Of a stretch of DNA of 64,000 nt, positions 31,198 through 44,442 are shown one piece after another (the first letter of the stretch is position 1; each line of letters opens with the position of its first letter). The DNA is from Pinus tabuliformis (Eukaryota; Streptophyta; Pinopsida; Pinales; Pinaceae). Below the pieces are notes generated by a model, which did not search any database, was not told the origin of the DNA, and saw only the letters and a list, made by a program, of their open reading frames with translations. The stretch lies in NCBI GenBank assembly GCA_031772625.1, contig CM062817.1, positions 954,655,705 to 954,719,704 on the forward strand, in the 5' to 3' direction. The translations under genes and the position numbers were made by a program.

Positions 31198-32340
31198 TGT
31201 TATAGACATTTTTGTGCCTTACAGCTATAAGCATGAAATGTCCATAATCCAAGGGATCCAAAGTCCCTAAAAGTGTTGTTCCTGCCCCTAAAGGAACAAG
31301 GTCAACCAATGACAGCTTCTCCCAGAAGTTCTCCACCAGAAACTGCTCAAAACTAGTCAAATCAGGATCAATTCAGAAGCTCCACTAGCTGCCTACGTTG
31401 CAAAGCACCCAAATGCACTGGCTAGGTGCATTGCAATGCACTTGAATGCACTACCCAGGTGCGTTGAGCGGGAAATGACAAGTGGCAGAGTCATTCAACG
31501 AGGTGGAGAGACAATGGAAGCTTCCAGAATCTTCTCCAATGACACTTGCCTCACTGAATTCGACCAGTGATGAGTAAGAGGCTCTTAGTCTCCAAGTGGA
31601 AGTAAGAACTGACAGAGAGAAGCCACAAGTCAAAACATAAGCTGACTCATCCTCTCTGCTTACATCTATATATGGATCCCTCATCCCAGAGATCCAGAGG
31701 CTGGAATTTTGTACTTTGCAGAGAATTGTTGTTGGTTTGAGATTGAGATTAGTACATTGGGTGATTTATGCTTTGTTGGGGGTGAGGAAGGGATTCCTTT
31801 GCTGGGAGGTAGATGTTGGATTAGGACTCACTTGGTTGTATCTCCTCTTGGACTTTCTTATCATATCAATAAAACTATTTGAGTTTCTTCTACATGCTTG
31901 TATATCAGTGATGTTTTGTTATATTTGCATGTTTAGCTTAATCTGATCCTGAGCTTTTTATGAATGTAAATCTATATCTTCGTGTAGTTTCTCTCTTCTG
32001 TGATCTTGCAGGAATTTGGTGAAGCTGGGCCGGTAAGGGAGCATCTGATCCTGAGCTTTTTATGAATGTAAATCTATATCTTCGTGTAGTTTCTCTCTTT
32101 TGTGATCTTGCAGGAATTCGGTGAAGCTGGGCCGGTAAGGGAGCAGGGAGTTGGGAGCTATTGAAGAGAGGAGTGATTGGATCAACAAACTAGCGCAAGA
32201 CACGGGTTAGTTTATCCTTCCTCTTCGTTTACATTTCATAAAGAAGAATACTCAAGTAATTTTCCTTGTTTGTTGCTAAGGCACTCTCACACCTTAGAGT
32301 GGGATAGGGGCATTCTGAATAGATACTTTTCCCAACAACA
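31198..32340 (+). repeat. Element B 3' LTR (1143 bp)
   Basis: Partner of 24431-25469 but about 104 bp longer, because a 102-bp segment is present twice in tandem (31941-32042 and 32043-32144). Ends CAACAACA, followed by target duplication CCATC. Its palindrome reads GTGCATTGCAATGCAC. Confidence 0.93.
31941..32144 (+). repeat. 102-bp tandem duplication in B 3' LTR
   Basis: Two adjacent copies starting 'atctgatcctgagc' and ending 'gtaagggagc'. The 5' LTR has one copy, so the duplication arose in this LTR after insertion, or during the last reverse transcription after LTR formation. Confidence 0.9.
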
Positions 32341-35060
32341 CCATCTATTCCACCAATACCTCCAGTCGATTTCATCATTTTCCATTATTATAGCAACATT
32401 TACTATTTTTAGCAGTTTTTCGGGTCTTGAACTTCCAAAGTTGTTTTGACCCCCCTATACGACATTCTTTTTAGCTACGCCACAAGCCCATTACCATTGC
32501 AAGGGGCTTCCCATAAATCATATAATAGTTGAAGAGATATTTCTAACGAGGTATCGTACACGCCAAACATAGATCATACAACCAACTTATCACCCCTAGA
32601 AATTGGCTGCCAAACTAACCCAAACGAGGCCCACAAACTCTTGGTGATCCATCTCCTAGGGTTATGTTATTGGTTGTTTAGGGTTTCCATTTGTTTTTAA
32701 ATAATAAAAAGGCCAATGAGTCTCATTGTAACACAATTCAAAGGCATGTAGCCACCACATCTCTTCTCAGAGATAAGCTACCATCACCTAAGCTAGTTTA
32801 TTTCCATTATGTATGTAAGCATATTTAAGTTCTTTGATGTTAATGAAATGAAGTTTTATTTTTATTGCATCTCTATGTTTATGTTTATATCTACATTCTA
32901 TTGCATTCCTGCATAAGTTCAGATCAGCGGTATCATAGTGGTTTGCTCTTTCTCTGTTTTTCTTTGCATGTCCCCAACGAGGTAAGGGTATAACTAGTTA
33001 GGGCTCGAACTAGTTGAACCTTTGCAATACCAGCCTCGTAAACCCTGATGATGTCCCATGACGGAAGAAAAGAAAGATGGGGGAGAAAGAGAACCTTTCA
33101 AAATATTTCTCGAAGAATCTCTTGAGTGACAAAGGAACACGATGATGGATAACTTTTCCCATATCCTTCGATGACTACCCATAGTTGCCACATCTTCATC
33201 TAGCAGCCACTCTAGAGGTGCCAATCCCTTTAAGGTACAATTCAAATTTGACATTCCCATATTTGAAGGCCAGAAAGATGAAAACGTTGTAGATAGATGG
33301 TTAGATCTGTTGGAAGGATATTTTCCAGTTCATGACTTTTTCAATCGAGAAAATACTACTTTTGCACTCCTCAAAGCCGCCCCCCATATCAAGGACTAGT
33401 GGGAAACCTACTGTGAACAGAAGGAAGAGAGACAACCCTTACTATTTTCAGCTGCACCCACTTGGAATTCTTTCTGAGATGCCATCAAGGAACAATATTA
33501 TCCTGTCATGAGCTATGAAGATAAAAACATAAACTGGACCACGTAGCGGCAGGGAAGGGACCAAGACGTGCTGGATTTCACAAATATTTTTCATACCCTT
33601 TGCACGAAGTTGGGTATCAAGGATTTTGAGCAGCATTTGGTATTCAAGTACCACGGATGTCTATACAAGTACATCTAGGACGATATGGAGTTCCTCGACA
33701 TCTCCTCGTTTGGTGTCGCCTATCGATACACTGTCAAGATCGAGCAGGGATTTAAACAAAAGAAGTGAGACTTTAGATCTACGAATCCAAAGCAAGGGAA
33801 AGGCACCCCCAAACCGCAAAAAGGAAAAAGCCAGGGCGGGGCATCCCTGGAAAACCCATTGAAGCCACAAGCAAATAACAACACCACGAAGACAAAGAAG
33901 GGTCACACAAGAAAATGGTGTGAATTCCATAATATCCCCACTCACAACACAAGTGAGTGTCGAGCCAAGCAGTCACTGGTGGCCAAGATGAAGGCTTCTA
34001 AATCAGATGCATGTTCCGACTTTGAGTCAGAACCCACCAAGGGGATTGACAAAGGGAAGCAGATTATTGATGTGGATCCCAGTGCCACCATTTCCACCAC
34101 CAAGATGCAGAAGATTGAGCCCAAAGATCTAGATCAAGGGGAGCATCTCTTCCACTCAAAGTTATGGGTGAAGGGTTCTTTTTTGTACTCATTGTCAACA
34201 ATGGGAGCCAAAATAACCTCATTTTAGCCTAGGTCTTGAAGTGGTTGGGCCTACTGACCACACCACACCTGCAACCATACACCATCAGGTGGCTTCACCA
34301 AGGACTAGATCTCCATGTCAGCCAGTAGTGAAGCATTCCCTACAACATCAAGCCCTTCACATATTAGGTATTGTGTGATGTTGCTCCTCTTTAAATTTGT
34401 GATGTATTATTAGGCCAACCATACTTGTGGATAATCATGTTGTGTATGAGTCTAGGCCTCACACTATTTTATTAATTTGGGAAATAATTTATACAGGATA
34501 CCAGATGTAGCACCGCCTACCGCCATCTCTTTGATCACTGCGAAGCAATGTGGCAAGATCATTTCCTGCACCGTGAAATTCATCTTCCTTATGATTCACC
34601 CTTAGGGTAAGAAGAATATTGTGGCCACATCCATGACCTCTAAATGGGGCTCCTCCGCATGGTAGCAACAGATGGACAAGGTTATGGAAGAGTATAGGGA
34701 CATCTTCACCTCACCCACAGGGGTATCCCTACGCTATCATCTCAAGCACTCCATAGATCTGAACTCGGGTGCGCTTCTACCCAACGGAACGATCAATTGA
34801 CGCTCTATTATGGAGAATGATGAAATCAACTAGCAGATTCAGGAGTTGTTGCAAAAAGGGCACAACAGGCCAATTTCATCACCCTATGGGATCTTGATCA
34901 TGTTGGTATAAAAGAAGGATGGGATCTGGAGACTCTGTATTAACTATTAGGCACCAAATATGATCACTGTCTGGAATAGGTATCCAATCCCACAAATTGA
35001 TGACCTTCTGGACCAACTCAAGGGGACCAAATATTTCAGCAAGATTGACTTGAAGTTTGG

Positions 35061-35393
35061 TGTTAGGCCCCTATAATACTAGTGATTCCCCCATTACTAT
35101 TTTCATTGTATCCCTTATTGTTATTATTGTGCCCCTATTGTCCCCATATTGCTATTAGTATGCCCCATAGAAACCCACTATTGTTATTTTTGTGCCCTTA
35201 TGTTATTACTATTATGTTGGCTAGATTATATGGTGACCCCTTAGACTCCTATATATAGAAGGGAGGTTTAGTCATTTGTATCATCCAAGAATTGTTCATT
35301 TGTGTAATGTAAAGGAGGTTTCCCCCTCGAAGAGGCTCAACTCTAAGGTATTGGTCTATCTTTTCTATCTTTTTGTGAGCTGGTTTCCTAACA
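35061..35393 (+). repeat. D1 5' LTR (333 bp)
   Basis: Begins TGTTAGGCCCC, ends TTCCTAACA; partner of 41048-41380. A TATA-like CTATATATAG lies near 35249-35258, and multiple TTATTATTGTGCCCC-like words repeat in the upstream half. Confidence 0.92.
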
Positions 35394-36090
35394 TTTGGTA
35401 TCATGGCTTTGGATTCTAGGGTTTCACTGCTCCAAACAGGTCATCGTGGAATTTTCGCTATAACATTTTTCTGTGGTGTTTTAGAAGCTACACAAAAAAA
35501 CCCATTTGAGCCAAAATCGTTCTAAACTTCGGGTCCGAATTTCAAATCTTTTCTCGTTGTATTTGCGGAGATATGATATGAGGAAGTTAGGGTTTTTGCA
35601 GCCTCCCAAATTACATTCCAAACAGGTGACCTAGGGAAAATCGTCATAACTTTTTTTTGAGCATCCGATTGAAATTTCATAAGAAGTTTTAGAAAGAGGA
35701 TGGCTTGTAGTTTTCTTTGTATCAGTTTCAGGTACTAAGGTCAAAAAAGTGACACGTGGCAAATCGTACAAGTTTGCTCTACTGAACTAGTCTATAATCA
35801 GGTCACCGTGGGAGATTTGGCATAACTCTTTCTTGGAGAATCCAATCATGATCAGACTTGTGGGGTTAGAAAGAGGACTCAAAGGGCTACTGCAGGATGA
35901 GATTTCAGATATTTGAGATCCGTAGTTAGAGAGATACAAAAGACTCAATATCGAGCTCTTACAAAGTGAAAAAAAATGTGTGTAGTTTTTTAAAATTTTT
36001 GCATAAGATTGGTTTGAAAAAATAGTTTGAAGAAATTCAAAGGGAATAGTGAAGAATTATTAGCATTAATTAATTCCCTAAAGAAAGAAA

Positions 36091-36993
36091 ATGGAAACAC
36101 CTAGTAAGCAACCTGAAAGCTCTAGCATGACTCGTGAAGAAGAGGAAGAAATGCAACATGATATATCAAAATTACAAGACCAAGTACACCAAATTTCACT
36201 CTCACTAAAGGTAAATGAAGCCAATATGAATGGCATGGAAGCTAATATGAATGGCTTGGATGCTAAGATGAATGGCATGGACGATAAGATGGAAGAATTG
36301 AAGATAAATTTGAATAAGTTACTACAAGAAATGGTCACTAATGGTGAAAGGGTAGTAAAGGAAACTCATGATGAGAACAAAAGAAATGTTAATCATGATT
36401 TCATAGACTATAATGTTGGATTGAAGACCCACCATGTTCCAAAAATTGATATGAGGAAGTTTGATGGCAAGGATCCTGGAACATGGATACTACAGATGGA
36501 GCAATTTTTCGATCTCCATAATGTGCAAAACACACAAAAGGTACGTATTAAAACTTTATATTTGAAACCAAATCAGTTTGTATGGTATCGATGGCTTTGA
36601 TCTCGTAAGCAAATTGTCACTTGGGCAACTTTTACGGAAGAAATGATAGCACATTATGAGGATACAAAAAGAAACACCTTTTTTAGCCAACTGATAAATC
36701 TCAAACAAAAGGGTTCAATGATGGAGCACATTGAGGACTTCCAAAAATTGAACATAAGGGTAAAAGATATTCCAAAGGAGCATAGGATTGATGTTTTCAT
36801 ATGGAATTTAAAGGATAATATCCAACATGAGGTTCACCTTTGGGAACTTGATTCATTGGAGAAGGCATTCAGGTTAGCAAGAAAAATGGAAAGCAAAATT
36901 ATGGCAACCAGGAAGCCTACCACTCACAACTATCAAGATGGAAGTGTTGTCGCCCCTAGCCTTCCACAACCTACAAGGTTGACACCACAATAG
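36091..36993 (+). CDS. D1 gag region
   Basis: Begins METPSKQPESSS. Residues ~45-75 carry a seven-residue repeat (MNGMEAN, MNGLDAK, MNGMDDK), an evident coiled-coil. A gag domain follows with FDGKDPGTWILQMEQFF. Gag proteins of this lineage build the virus-like particle in the cytoplasm. The fossil reading frame is interrupted. Confidence 0.75.
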
Positions 36994-39238
36994 TTGGAAG
37001 AAAAAAGAGCAAAAGGGCTTTGTTATAGTTGTGATATAAAATACACTAAAGGTCATAAGTGTGCTGAGAAGAAATTATTTTACATAGATTGTGAAGAGGA
37101 GGAAGAAAAGGAACAAGAAATGTAAAAAGAAGAGGATATAATCTAGGAGAAAACCCTAGATAAAGGAGAAATGAATCCGACCATATCCTATAATGCATTG
37201 GGTGGAATTACCACTCCTCAAAATATCAAGATAGAAGGACATATCAAGAAGAAAAAGCTAATAGTGTTGATTGATGGGGAAGTACCCATAATTTTATTCG
37301 TTGTAAGATAGCAAAGGAATTAAATTGCTTCCTATATCCAACACCAGAGTGCCAAGTGATGGTTGCAAGTGGAGGAACCATAAATTTCTCTCAAAAGTGC
37401 CATAATATCAAGCTATCCATGGGAGAATATGTATTGAATAGCCCAATGCTTTCCATTCCAATGGGTGGTGTTGATGTTGTACTAGGAGTCCAATGGCTAC
37501 AATCCTTGGGTACAATAGCTTTTAATTTTCAAGAACTTTTCATGAAATTTTGTACGGAAGGAAAGGAAGTTGAATTAAGGGGTATTGTAGGGAAACCGGG
37601 AAAGATAATTAGCTCTAACGGTATGACAAAGCTTCTAAAGAAGGAACAACGAGGTGTAATTTCACAATTATGTACACTAGAGGTTCCCACATCAAAATCA
37701 TATATTTCTCCAGATCTCCAAAAATTCTTGGACAATCATTCCAAGGTATTTAAGACTCCCAAAGGTCTCCCACCTATTCGTGATCATGATCATTCTATTC
37801 ATTTGATTCTAGGAAGTGTTCCTCCAAACATCAGGCCATACAGATATCTCTATGCCCAAAAGAGTGAAATTGAACGTATGGTTGCAGAAATTCTAGAGGT
37901 TGGTATAATTCAACCTAGTCAAAGTTCTTTCTCTGCTCCAGTAGTATTGGTGCACAAGAAGGATGGATCATGGTGCATGTGTCCGGATTATAGGGAGCTC
38001 AACAAGCTCACTCACTATTAAAGATAAATTTCTCATTCCTGTCATTGATGAATTATTGGATGAATTGCATGGATCAATTTACTTCACTAAGTTGGATCTT
38101 CATTCAGGATATCATCAAATCAGAATGAAGACTGAAGACATTTCGAAAATAACATTTAGAACTCATGAGGATCATTATGAATTTTTGGTCATGCCTTTTG
38201 GCCTTACCAATGCACCTTCTACATTTCAAGGTTTGATGAATTCCATTTTCAAACCCTTCCTTAGAAAATTTGTGTTAGTATTTTTTGATGATATACTAAT
38301 CTACAGCAAGTCTTGGAAGGATCATGTTGAACAGGTTGACAGGGTGCTCAAACTATTGGAGGAGAAACAACTATATGCAAAAAGCTCCAAATGTTTCTTT
38401 GGAGTACAAGAGGTGGAATATCTGGGTCATATTGTATCTCATGAAGGTGTTAAGGTAGACCCTAGTAAAATTAAAGCCATTAAGGAATGGAAAATTCCCA
38501 CATCCATAAAGCATCTGCGAGGATTTCTCGGGTTGATAGGGTATTATCACAAGTTTGTTAAGAATTATGGGAGAATAGCAGCACCTCTAACAACATTATT
38601 GAAGAAAGATGCATTTTCATGGACTCCAGAAGCAACAAAGGCCTTCGAGCATCTTAAAGAGGCAATGTGCCAAGCATCGGTCTTAGCTACGCCGAACTTC
38701 ACAAAAACCTTTATTGTGGAATGTGATGCTTCAGGAAATGGAATTGGTGCTATTTTAATGCAAGATGAAAGACCCATTACTTTTTAAAGTCATCCAACCA
38801 AGGGAAAGTATTTACACAAAGCTATTTATGAGAAGGAAATGTTGGCAATACTACATGCACTTAAGAAATGGCGACCCTACCTAATGGGAAGACACATCAT
38901 GGTAAAAACGGATCATGATAGTCTTAAATACTTTTTAGAACAAAGATTATCCTCTGAAGAGAAACAAAAATGGGTCACAAAGATGTTGGGTTATGACTTT
39001 GAAATCATCTACAAAAAAAGGAAGCAAAATGTTGTGGCAGATGCACTCTCAAGAAAGGATGAGGATGTGGAAGCATTGTTGTACGCCATTTCTATTATCC
39101 AACCAGATTGGATAAACGAAGCAAGGGAGGAATGGAAGAATGATGAAGAAGTGTGGGAACTCATTCGAAAGTTACAACAAGATCCCAATACATAGATACA
39201 TTTAGCTGGAAAAATGATTCATTATGGTACAAAGATCG

Positions 39239-40200
39239 CTTATAACTATGTAAGAATTCCCAACTCAAACGAAATATTCTTATGGAATTGCACACTTCTC
39301 CCGTAGGAGGGCACTCAGGGTTTTTTAAAACTTACCACAGGGTTAGGAAGGAATTCTTTTGGGATGGCCTCAAATCGTATATTCAAAAGTTTGTGGCAGA
39401 ATGTTTGGTTTGCCAACAAAATAAAGTTAAAACAATTAAGACCCCAGGTCTATTACAACCTTTATCCATTCCAAGACAACGTTGGGAGGATGTTTCAATG
39501 GATTTTATCACAGGTTTACCCAAGTCCGAAGGAAAGAGTGTCATCATGGTGGTAGTTGATAGACTTACCAAGTATGCACACTTTTGTGCATTATCACATC
39601 CATTTAAAGCTAGTACAGTTTCTAATGCATTTATGGAAACAATTCAAAAGCTACATGGAAACCCAAAGATTATTGTAAGCGATAGAGATCCCATTTTCGC
39701 TGGAAATTTTTGGACATAATTCTTATAACTATGTAAGAATTCCCAAATCAAACAAAATATTCTTATGGAATTGGACACTTCTCCCTTAGGAGGGCACTCG
39801 GGATTTTTAAAAACTTACCATAGGGTTAAGAAGGAATTTTTTTGGGATGGCCTCAAATCGGATATTCAAAAATTTGTGGCAAAATGTTTGGTTTGCCAAC
39901 AAAATAAAGTTGAAACAATTAAGACCCCGGGTCTATTACAACCTTTATCCATTCCAAGCCAACGTTGGGAGGAGGTTTCAATGGATTTTATCACAGGTTT
40001 ACCCAAGTCCGAAGGAAAGAGTGTCATCATGGTGGTAGTTGACAGACTTACTAAGTATGCACACTTTTGTGCATTATCACATCCATTTAAAGCCAGTACA
40101 GTTTCTAGTACATTTATGGAAACAATTCAAAAGCTACATGGAAACCCAAAGATCATTGTAAGTGACAGAGATCCCATTTTCACTGGAAATTTTTGGACAA
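39239..40200 (+). repeat. Segment repeated in D1 integrase, ~483-bp period
   Basis: A block beginning 'cttataactatgtaagaatt' near 39239 recurs near 39720, and the two copies can be followed for about 480 bp with a few percent divergence. D2 has a single copy of this segment, so the repeat is specific to D1. Confidence 0.88.
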
Positions 40201-41047
40201 AATTATTTTCTTGTCTCGGTACTCAGTTAGCTCATAGATCATGTTATCATCCTCAATCTAATAGGAAAACTGAGATAGTAAACAAATGTTTGGAAGGATA
40301 TCTTCGTTGCTTTGTATCTGATAAACAGACACAATGGGTCAAATGGTTGCCTCTGGCTGAATGGTGCTATAACACTTCCTTCCATACTGCAGCAAAAATG
40401 ACCCCATTTATGGCACTTTACAGATATCATCCACCATCCATCACATCATATTTAGGAGAAAATTCTAAGGTTCAAGCAGTGGAACATCACATCAAGCATC
40501 AACAACAAGTTCTCCAACTCTTAAAGGATAACCTCACGTTGGCGCAGAATAGAATGAAACAACAGGCAGACCAACATCGCAGCGAAAGAAGTTTCGATGT
40601 AGGTGACTGGGTATTCCTACGGCTACAACCATATAAACAAATGTCCCTCAAGCAAGCTAAGAAGGATAGTAAATTATCACCAAAGTATTATGGTCCGTAC
40701 AAGGTGTTGCAAAAGATTGGTACTATGGCATACAAATTGGAGCTTCCTGCAGCTTCCCGAGTGCACCCAGTTTTCCATGTTTCATGTTTAAAGAAGGTAA
40801 TAGGTGACAAGCTCCCAATTCAAACAATATGACCAGAACTTGACGAGGAAGGAAAAATCATATTGGAACCGGAAGCAGTCACAGAAACAAGAAATTGATA
40901 GCTACGAAATCAATCAATTTCGGAGTATCTCATCAAGTGGAAGAACTTATCCATTGAAGATTCCACATGGGAGGATGAGAATTTTATACAGAAGCATCCA
41001 GAACTACTCAAGCATTGAGGACAATGCTTTTTAGAAGGAGAGGGGCA

Positions 41048-41380
41048 TATTAGGCCCCTATAATACTAGTGAATCCCCCATTACTATTGTGATTGTATCC
41101 CTCATTGTTATTATTATGCCCCTATTGTCCCCATATTGTTATTAGTATGCCCTATAGAAACCCACTATTGTTATTTTTGTGCCCTTATGTTATTACTGTT
41201 ATGTCGGCTAGATTATGTGGTGACCCCTTAGACTCCTATATATAGAAGGGAGGTTTAGTCATTTGTATCATCCAAGAATTGTTCATTTGTGTAATGTAAA
41301 GGAGGTTTCCCCCTCGAAAAGGCTGAATTCTAAGGCGTTGATCTATCTTTTCTATTTTTTTGTGAGTTGGATTCCTAACA
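41048..41380 (+). repeat. D1 3' LTR (333 bp)
   Basis: Same length as the 5' LTR and about 94% identical by eye. It ends CCTAACA and is followed by the C-unit reverse transcriptase sequence 'ggttatcaccaggta'. Confidence 0.92.
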
Positions 41381-44300
41381 TTCGGTTATCACCAGGTACT
41401 AATCAAACCCTCCGATGTGTGGAAGACTTCCTTCAAGACTAAGGAGGGCCTTTTCTAATGGTTGGTCATGCCTTTCACATTGACGAATTCCCAAAAACCT
41501 TCATGAGGTTTATCGAAAACATATTTCCACCCTACACCCACTCATTCGTGGTAGTGTACTTGGACGACATCATGATCTTCAACCACAGTTGGGAAGAGCA
41601 CCTTCACTATATTTGACAAGTCCTCCAAACCCTGCGTCAACACAAATTGTGTGCCAATTTGGAAAAACACACTTTTGGCATGACCTAGGTTCAATATCTG
41701 GTGTACATCATTGATGAGCGAGGTGTGCATGTGGACCCAGCCCAGATACAAGTTATTTGGGATTGGCCAGTCCCAACCACTCTAACAGAGCTCAACAAAT
41801 TTTTAGGTCTTGCTAATTTCTACCTCAAGTTCATGTTGGGTTTATCTCATATCACTTGGCCCTTGAGTCAAGTCACCAAGTGCGAAGCGAAAGCAAATTT
41901 ATTTAGGTATGAATCTGAATAGAAGGTGTTTTATGATTTGAAGCATCGCCTCTGCTTTACACAAATTCTCACATTACTATACCTCCAACAACCATTTGAG
42001 ATTGAGACAAATGCCTCCAACTATGATATTGGTGCATTTCTTACTCAGCAGGGGCATTCAGTGGCATATCACAGTGAGAAACTTTCAGACACAGTCCAAA
42101 AGTATCCCACCAATGATGAAGAGATGTATACCATTATGTAGGCTTGCCAAAAATGGAAGCATCACATTGTGGGGAAGGAAACGGTCATCCACATAGAACA
42201 TCGACCCTAGCAGTTCATACAAACATAAGGAAATTTGTAGAATGATCGCCATCAGAAATGTTCCATATACTTGCAACAATTCCATTTAAACATTAAGTAC
42301 AAGAAGGGAAACACAAATAATGTTGCAGATTTCCTCAATTGACTACTGGTCATGGCGCTGACCACTGTGCTTGACCCTTGTGGACATGAGACTTCAGAAT
42401 GGCCACATCTCTACAAGAGTGATCCAGAATTCGGCACCACATACCAGATGCTCATGGAAGGTAAGAAGATTCCATAATTTCACCTCCAAGATGTGCTATT
42501 ATGCTACTTGGGACACCTTTGTGTACCATCAAGCGAGCATGCCAAGATGATTTGGGAGGCACACTGTAGTTAATTTGTTGGACATTTTGGGGTAGAAAAT
42601 ATAGTGGTAGTACTACATAAATATTTTTATTGGCCAAACCTTCGACAGGATGTTGGGAAGTACATCATATCCTGCATTGCTTGTGTCATTGCCAAACCTA
42701 CAATCAAGAATAAAGGACTATATACTCATATGCCTACTCCTAGCCGACCCTAGGAATCCATCTCCATGGATTACATGCCGGGCCTTCCTTCTATCAAGCA
42801 TGGCAATGATTGTGTTTTTGTGGTTGTCAACAAATTCTCTAAGATGGCCATTATGGCGGCCTATAAGAAGAGTATCTCAACAGAAGCCACTACTAAACTC
42901 TTATTTGAATGAGTATGGGTACACTTTGGTATCCCGCAGTCCATTATCTCAGATCAGGAGAGCTGGTTTCTACGTGCATTTTGGTCAAACCCCTAGTCGT
43001 GTTAGATACCAATCTCACTAAGTCCATGACCTTTCACCCCCAAATAGATGACTAAACAAAGGTCGCCAACAGGATGATCATGCACATACTGAACATGTAC
43101 AACTCGAAGCACCCACACACATGGGATGAGAGCCTCCCCTATGTCCAACACAGCTCCAACAACGCTCTCCACAGCTCAACTCGCCACAACCCCTTTAAGG
43201 TGGGACTGGGATTCCATCCATTATGTCCCATTGATATTACCATACCATTTGCAGCTACTCAGGAAGGTTCAGCTCATGTCCAATCATAAGTTGAAAGGGC
43301 TAATATCTTCATTGAGCACATTCAGCACATCTGCTAGCATGTCCATGACATATTGGATAGAGCAAATGCAAAGTACAAGCAACATCATGATCGACATCGG
43401 GTGTCATACTGGTTCTAGGTGGGCGACAAAGTTTTGTTACATTTGCAGAAGGAGTGCCTTGCTGGGCTCCACCGCAAGCTTCGCCCGCTTTTATGTGGGC
43501 CTTATAACATCACTAAGGTTGTAGGGGACAATTATTTCAAGCTCAAAATTCCACCATTCCTTGGCACGTGCTCAGTATTTAATGTGGACCGATTACAGCC
43601 ATACTTCCCCCCATTTTTGGACACATTCGACGTTGTTGAGTAGTTGACACCAACAAAACTACCCCCAAGTTGTATCGAATTGGCCACAACTAATAAGATC
43701 AGGGACACATAGATCAAGAACACTTGCCAGCAATGGATCCAGCTATATCGAGTTTTCAAAGCAGGCCAACTCCTTCAGCAGGGTAAATGGCTCACCAGGG
43801 ACTAGGTTCAGTAGAAATTTCCTCACCTCATGGAGGCTCTGCATGCAATGTGGACCATTACTTACTAAGGGGGGAGGAAATATCCAGGTGGATATTGGTG
43901 ACCACCCTTCTATTCCAACTAGACCGCTAGTCGATTTCATCAATTTCCTTTATTGTAGCAACATTTACTATTTTTAGCAGTTTTTCAGGTCTTCAACTTC
44001 CAGAGTTGCTTTGACCCCCTAAACGATGTTTTTTTTGAGGTCCACTACAGGCTCGTAGCCATAGGTCAATGCCTACCACAAATCATGTAGTACTTGGAGA
44101 GATATTTCTAATGAGTTATCATACGTGCCAAATGGAGACCATATGACCAAGTTATGACCGCGAGAAGTTGACTGTCCAACTAACCCGAACGAGTCACACA
44201 AACTCTTGGAAATCCATCTCCTAGGGTTAGGTTTTTGGTTGTTTAGGGTTTCCCTTTGTTGTTCAATAATAAAAAGGCTCTTGAGCCTCATTGTAACACA

Positions 44301-44442
44301 GTTCAGACGCATGTAGCCGCCACATATCTTCTCAGAGATAAACTACCATCGCCCGAGCTAGTTTATTTTCATTCTGTATGTAAGCATATTTCAGTTTTTT
44401 GATGTTAATTAAATGAAGTTTTATTTTTGCTGCATCTCTATG

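Larger units (their letters stand above)
24431..32340 (+). mobile_element. Non-autonomous LTR element B (subfamily of A)
   Basis: A 7910-bp insertion with LTRs 24431-25469 and 31198-32340, flanked by target duplication CCATC (24426-24430 and 32341-32345). Termini (TGTTATAG...AACA), primer site, coding content and 3' hairpin array all correspond to element A, but the sequence differs substantially, so A and B are separate subfamilies. It codes only the zinc-knuckle/protease protein. The LTRs differ by about 2% by eye, apart from a duplication in the 3' LTR, so B is somewhat older than A. The structure is complete; the coding frame has about one break. Confidence 0.92.
24393..32926 (+). repeat. 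Family C LTR2, split by element B
   Basis: About 24393-24430 plus 32346-32926, together about 620 bp, matching LTR1 and LTR3. It serves both as the 3' LTR of internal 1 (the purine tract CTAAGGGG lies just left) and the 5' LTR of internal 2 (primer site resembling GGTATCATAG at 32929). Element B is inserted at a CCATC site. Confidence 0.82.
35061..41380 (+). mobile_element. Chromovirus D1, complete but broken
   Basis: A 6320-bp element with 333-bp LTRs (35061-35393, 41048-41380), inserted in the reverse transcriptase of C unit 2. Flanks read TTTGG (35056-35060) and TTCGG (41381-41385), a target duplication with one later change. A primer site, TGGTATCATGGC, lies at 35396-35407. Coding parts in order: coiled-coil and gag (36091-36993), knuckle region, protease (~37260-37560), reverse transcriptase (~37840-38500, [10 protein letters not shown]), RNase H (~38620-39060), integrase (~39280-40450) and chromodomain (~40860-41018). 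About 20 of 333 LTR positions differ (about 6%). It is broken in several places. Its close relative D2 is at 60325-64000. Confidence 0.9.
32927..43871 (+). mobile_element. Family C internal region 2, interrupted by D1
   Basis: Gag starts at 33058, and its clearest open part is 33859-34227 with the same CHHC-type knuckle as unit 1. Protease traces lie near 34160-34480. Reverse transcriptase starts near 34660, is interrupted by D1 at 35061-41380, and resumes to about 41830 (VVYLDDIMIFN near 41550). RNase H is about 41890-42350, integrase about 42540-43530, and a C-terminal chromodomain-like part (IKNTC.., KWLTRD) about 43620-43830. A purine tract CTAAGGGGGG precedes LTR3. Old and broken many times. 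Confidence 0.82.
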
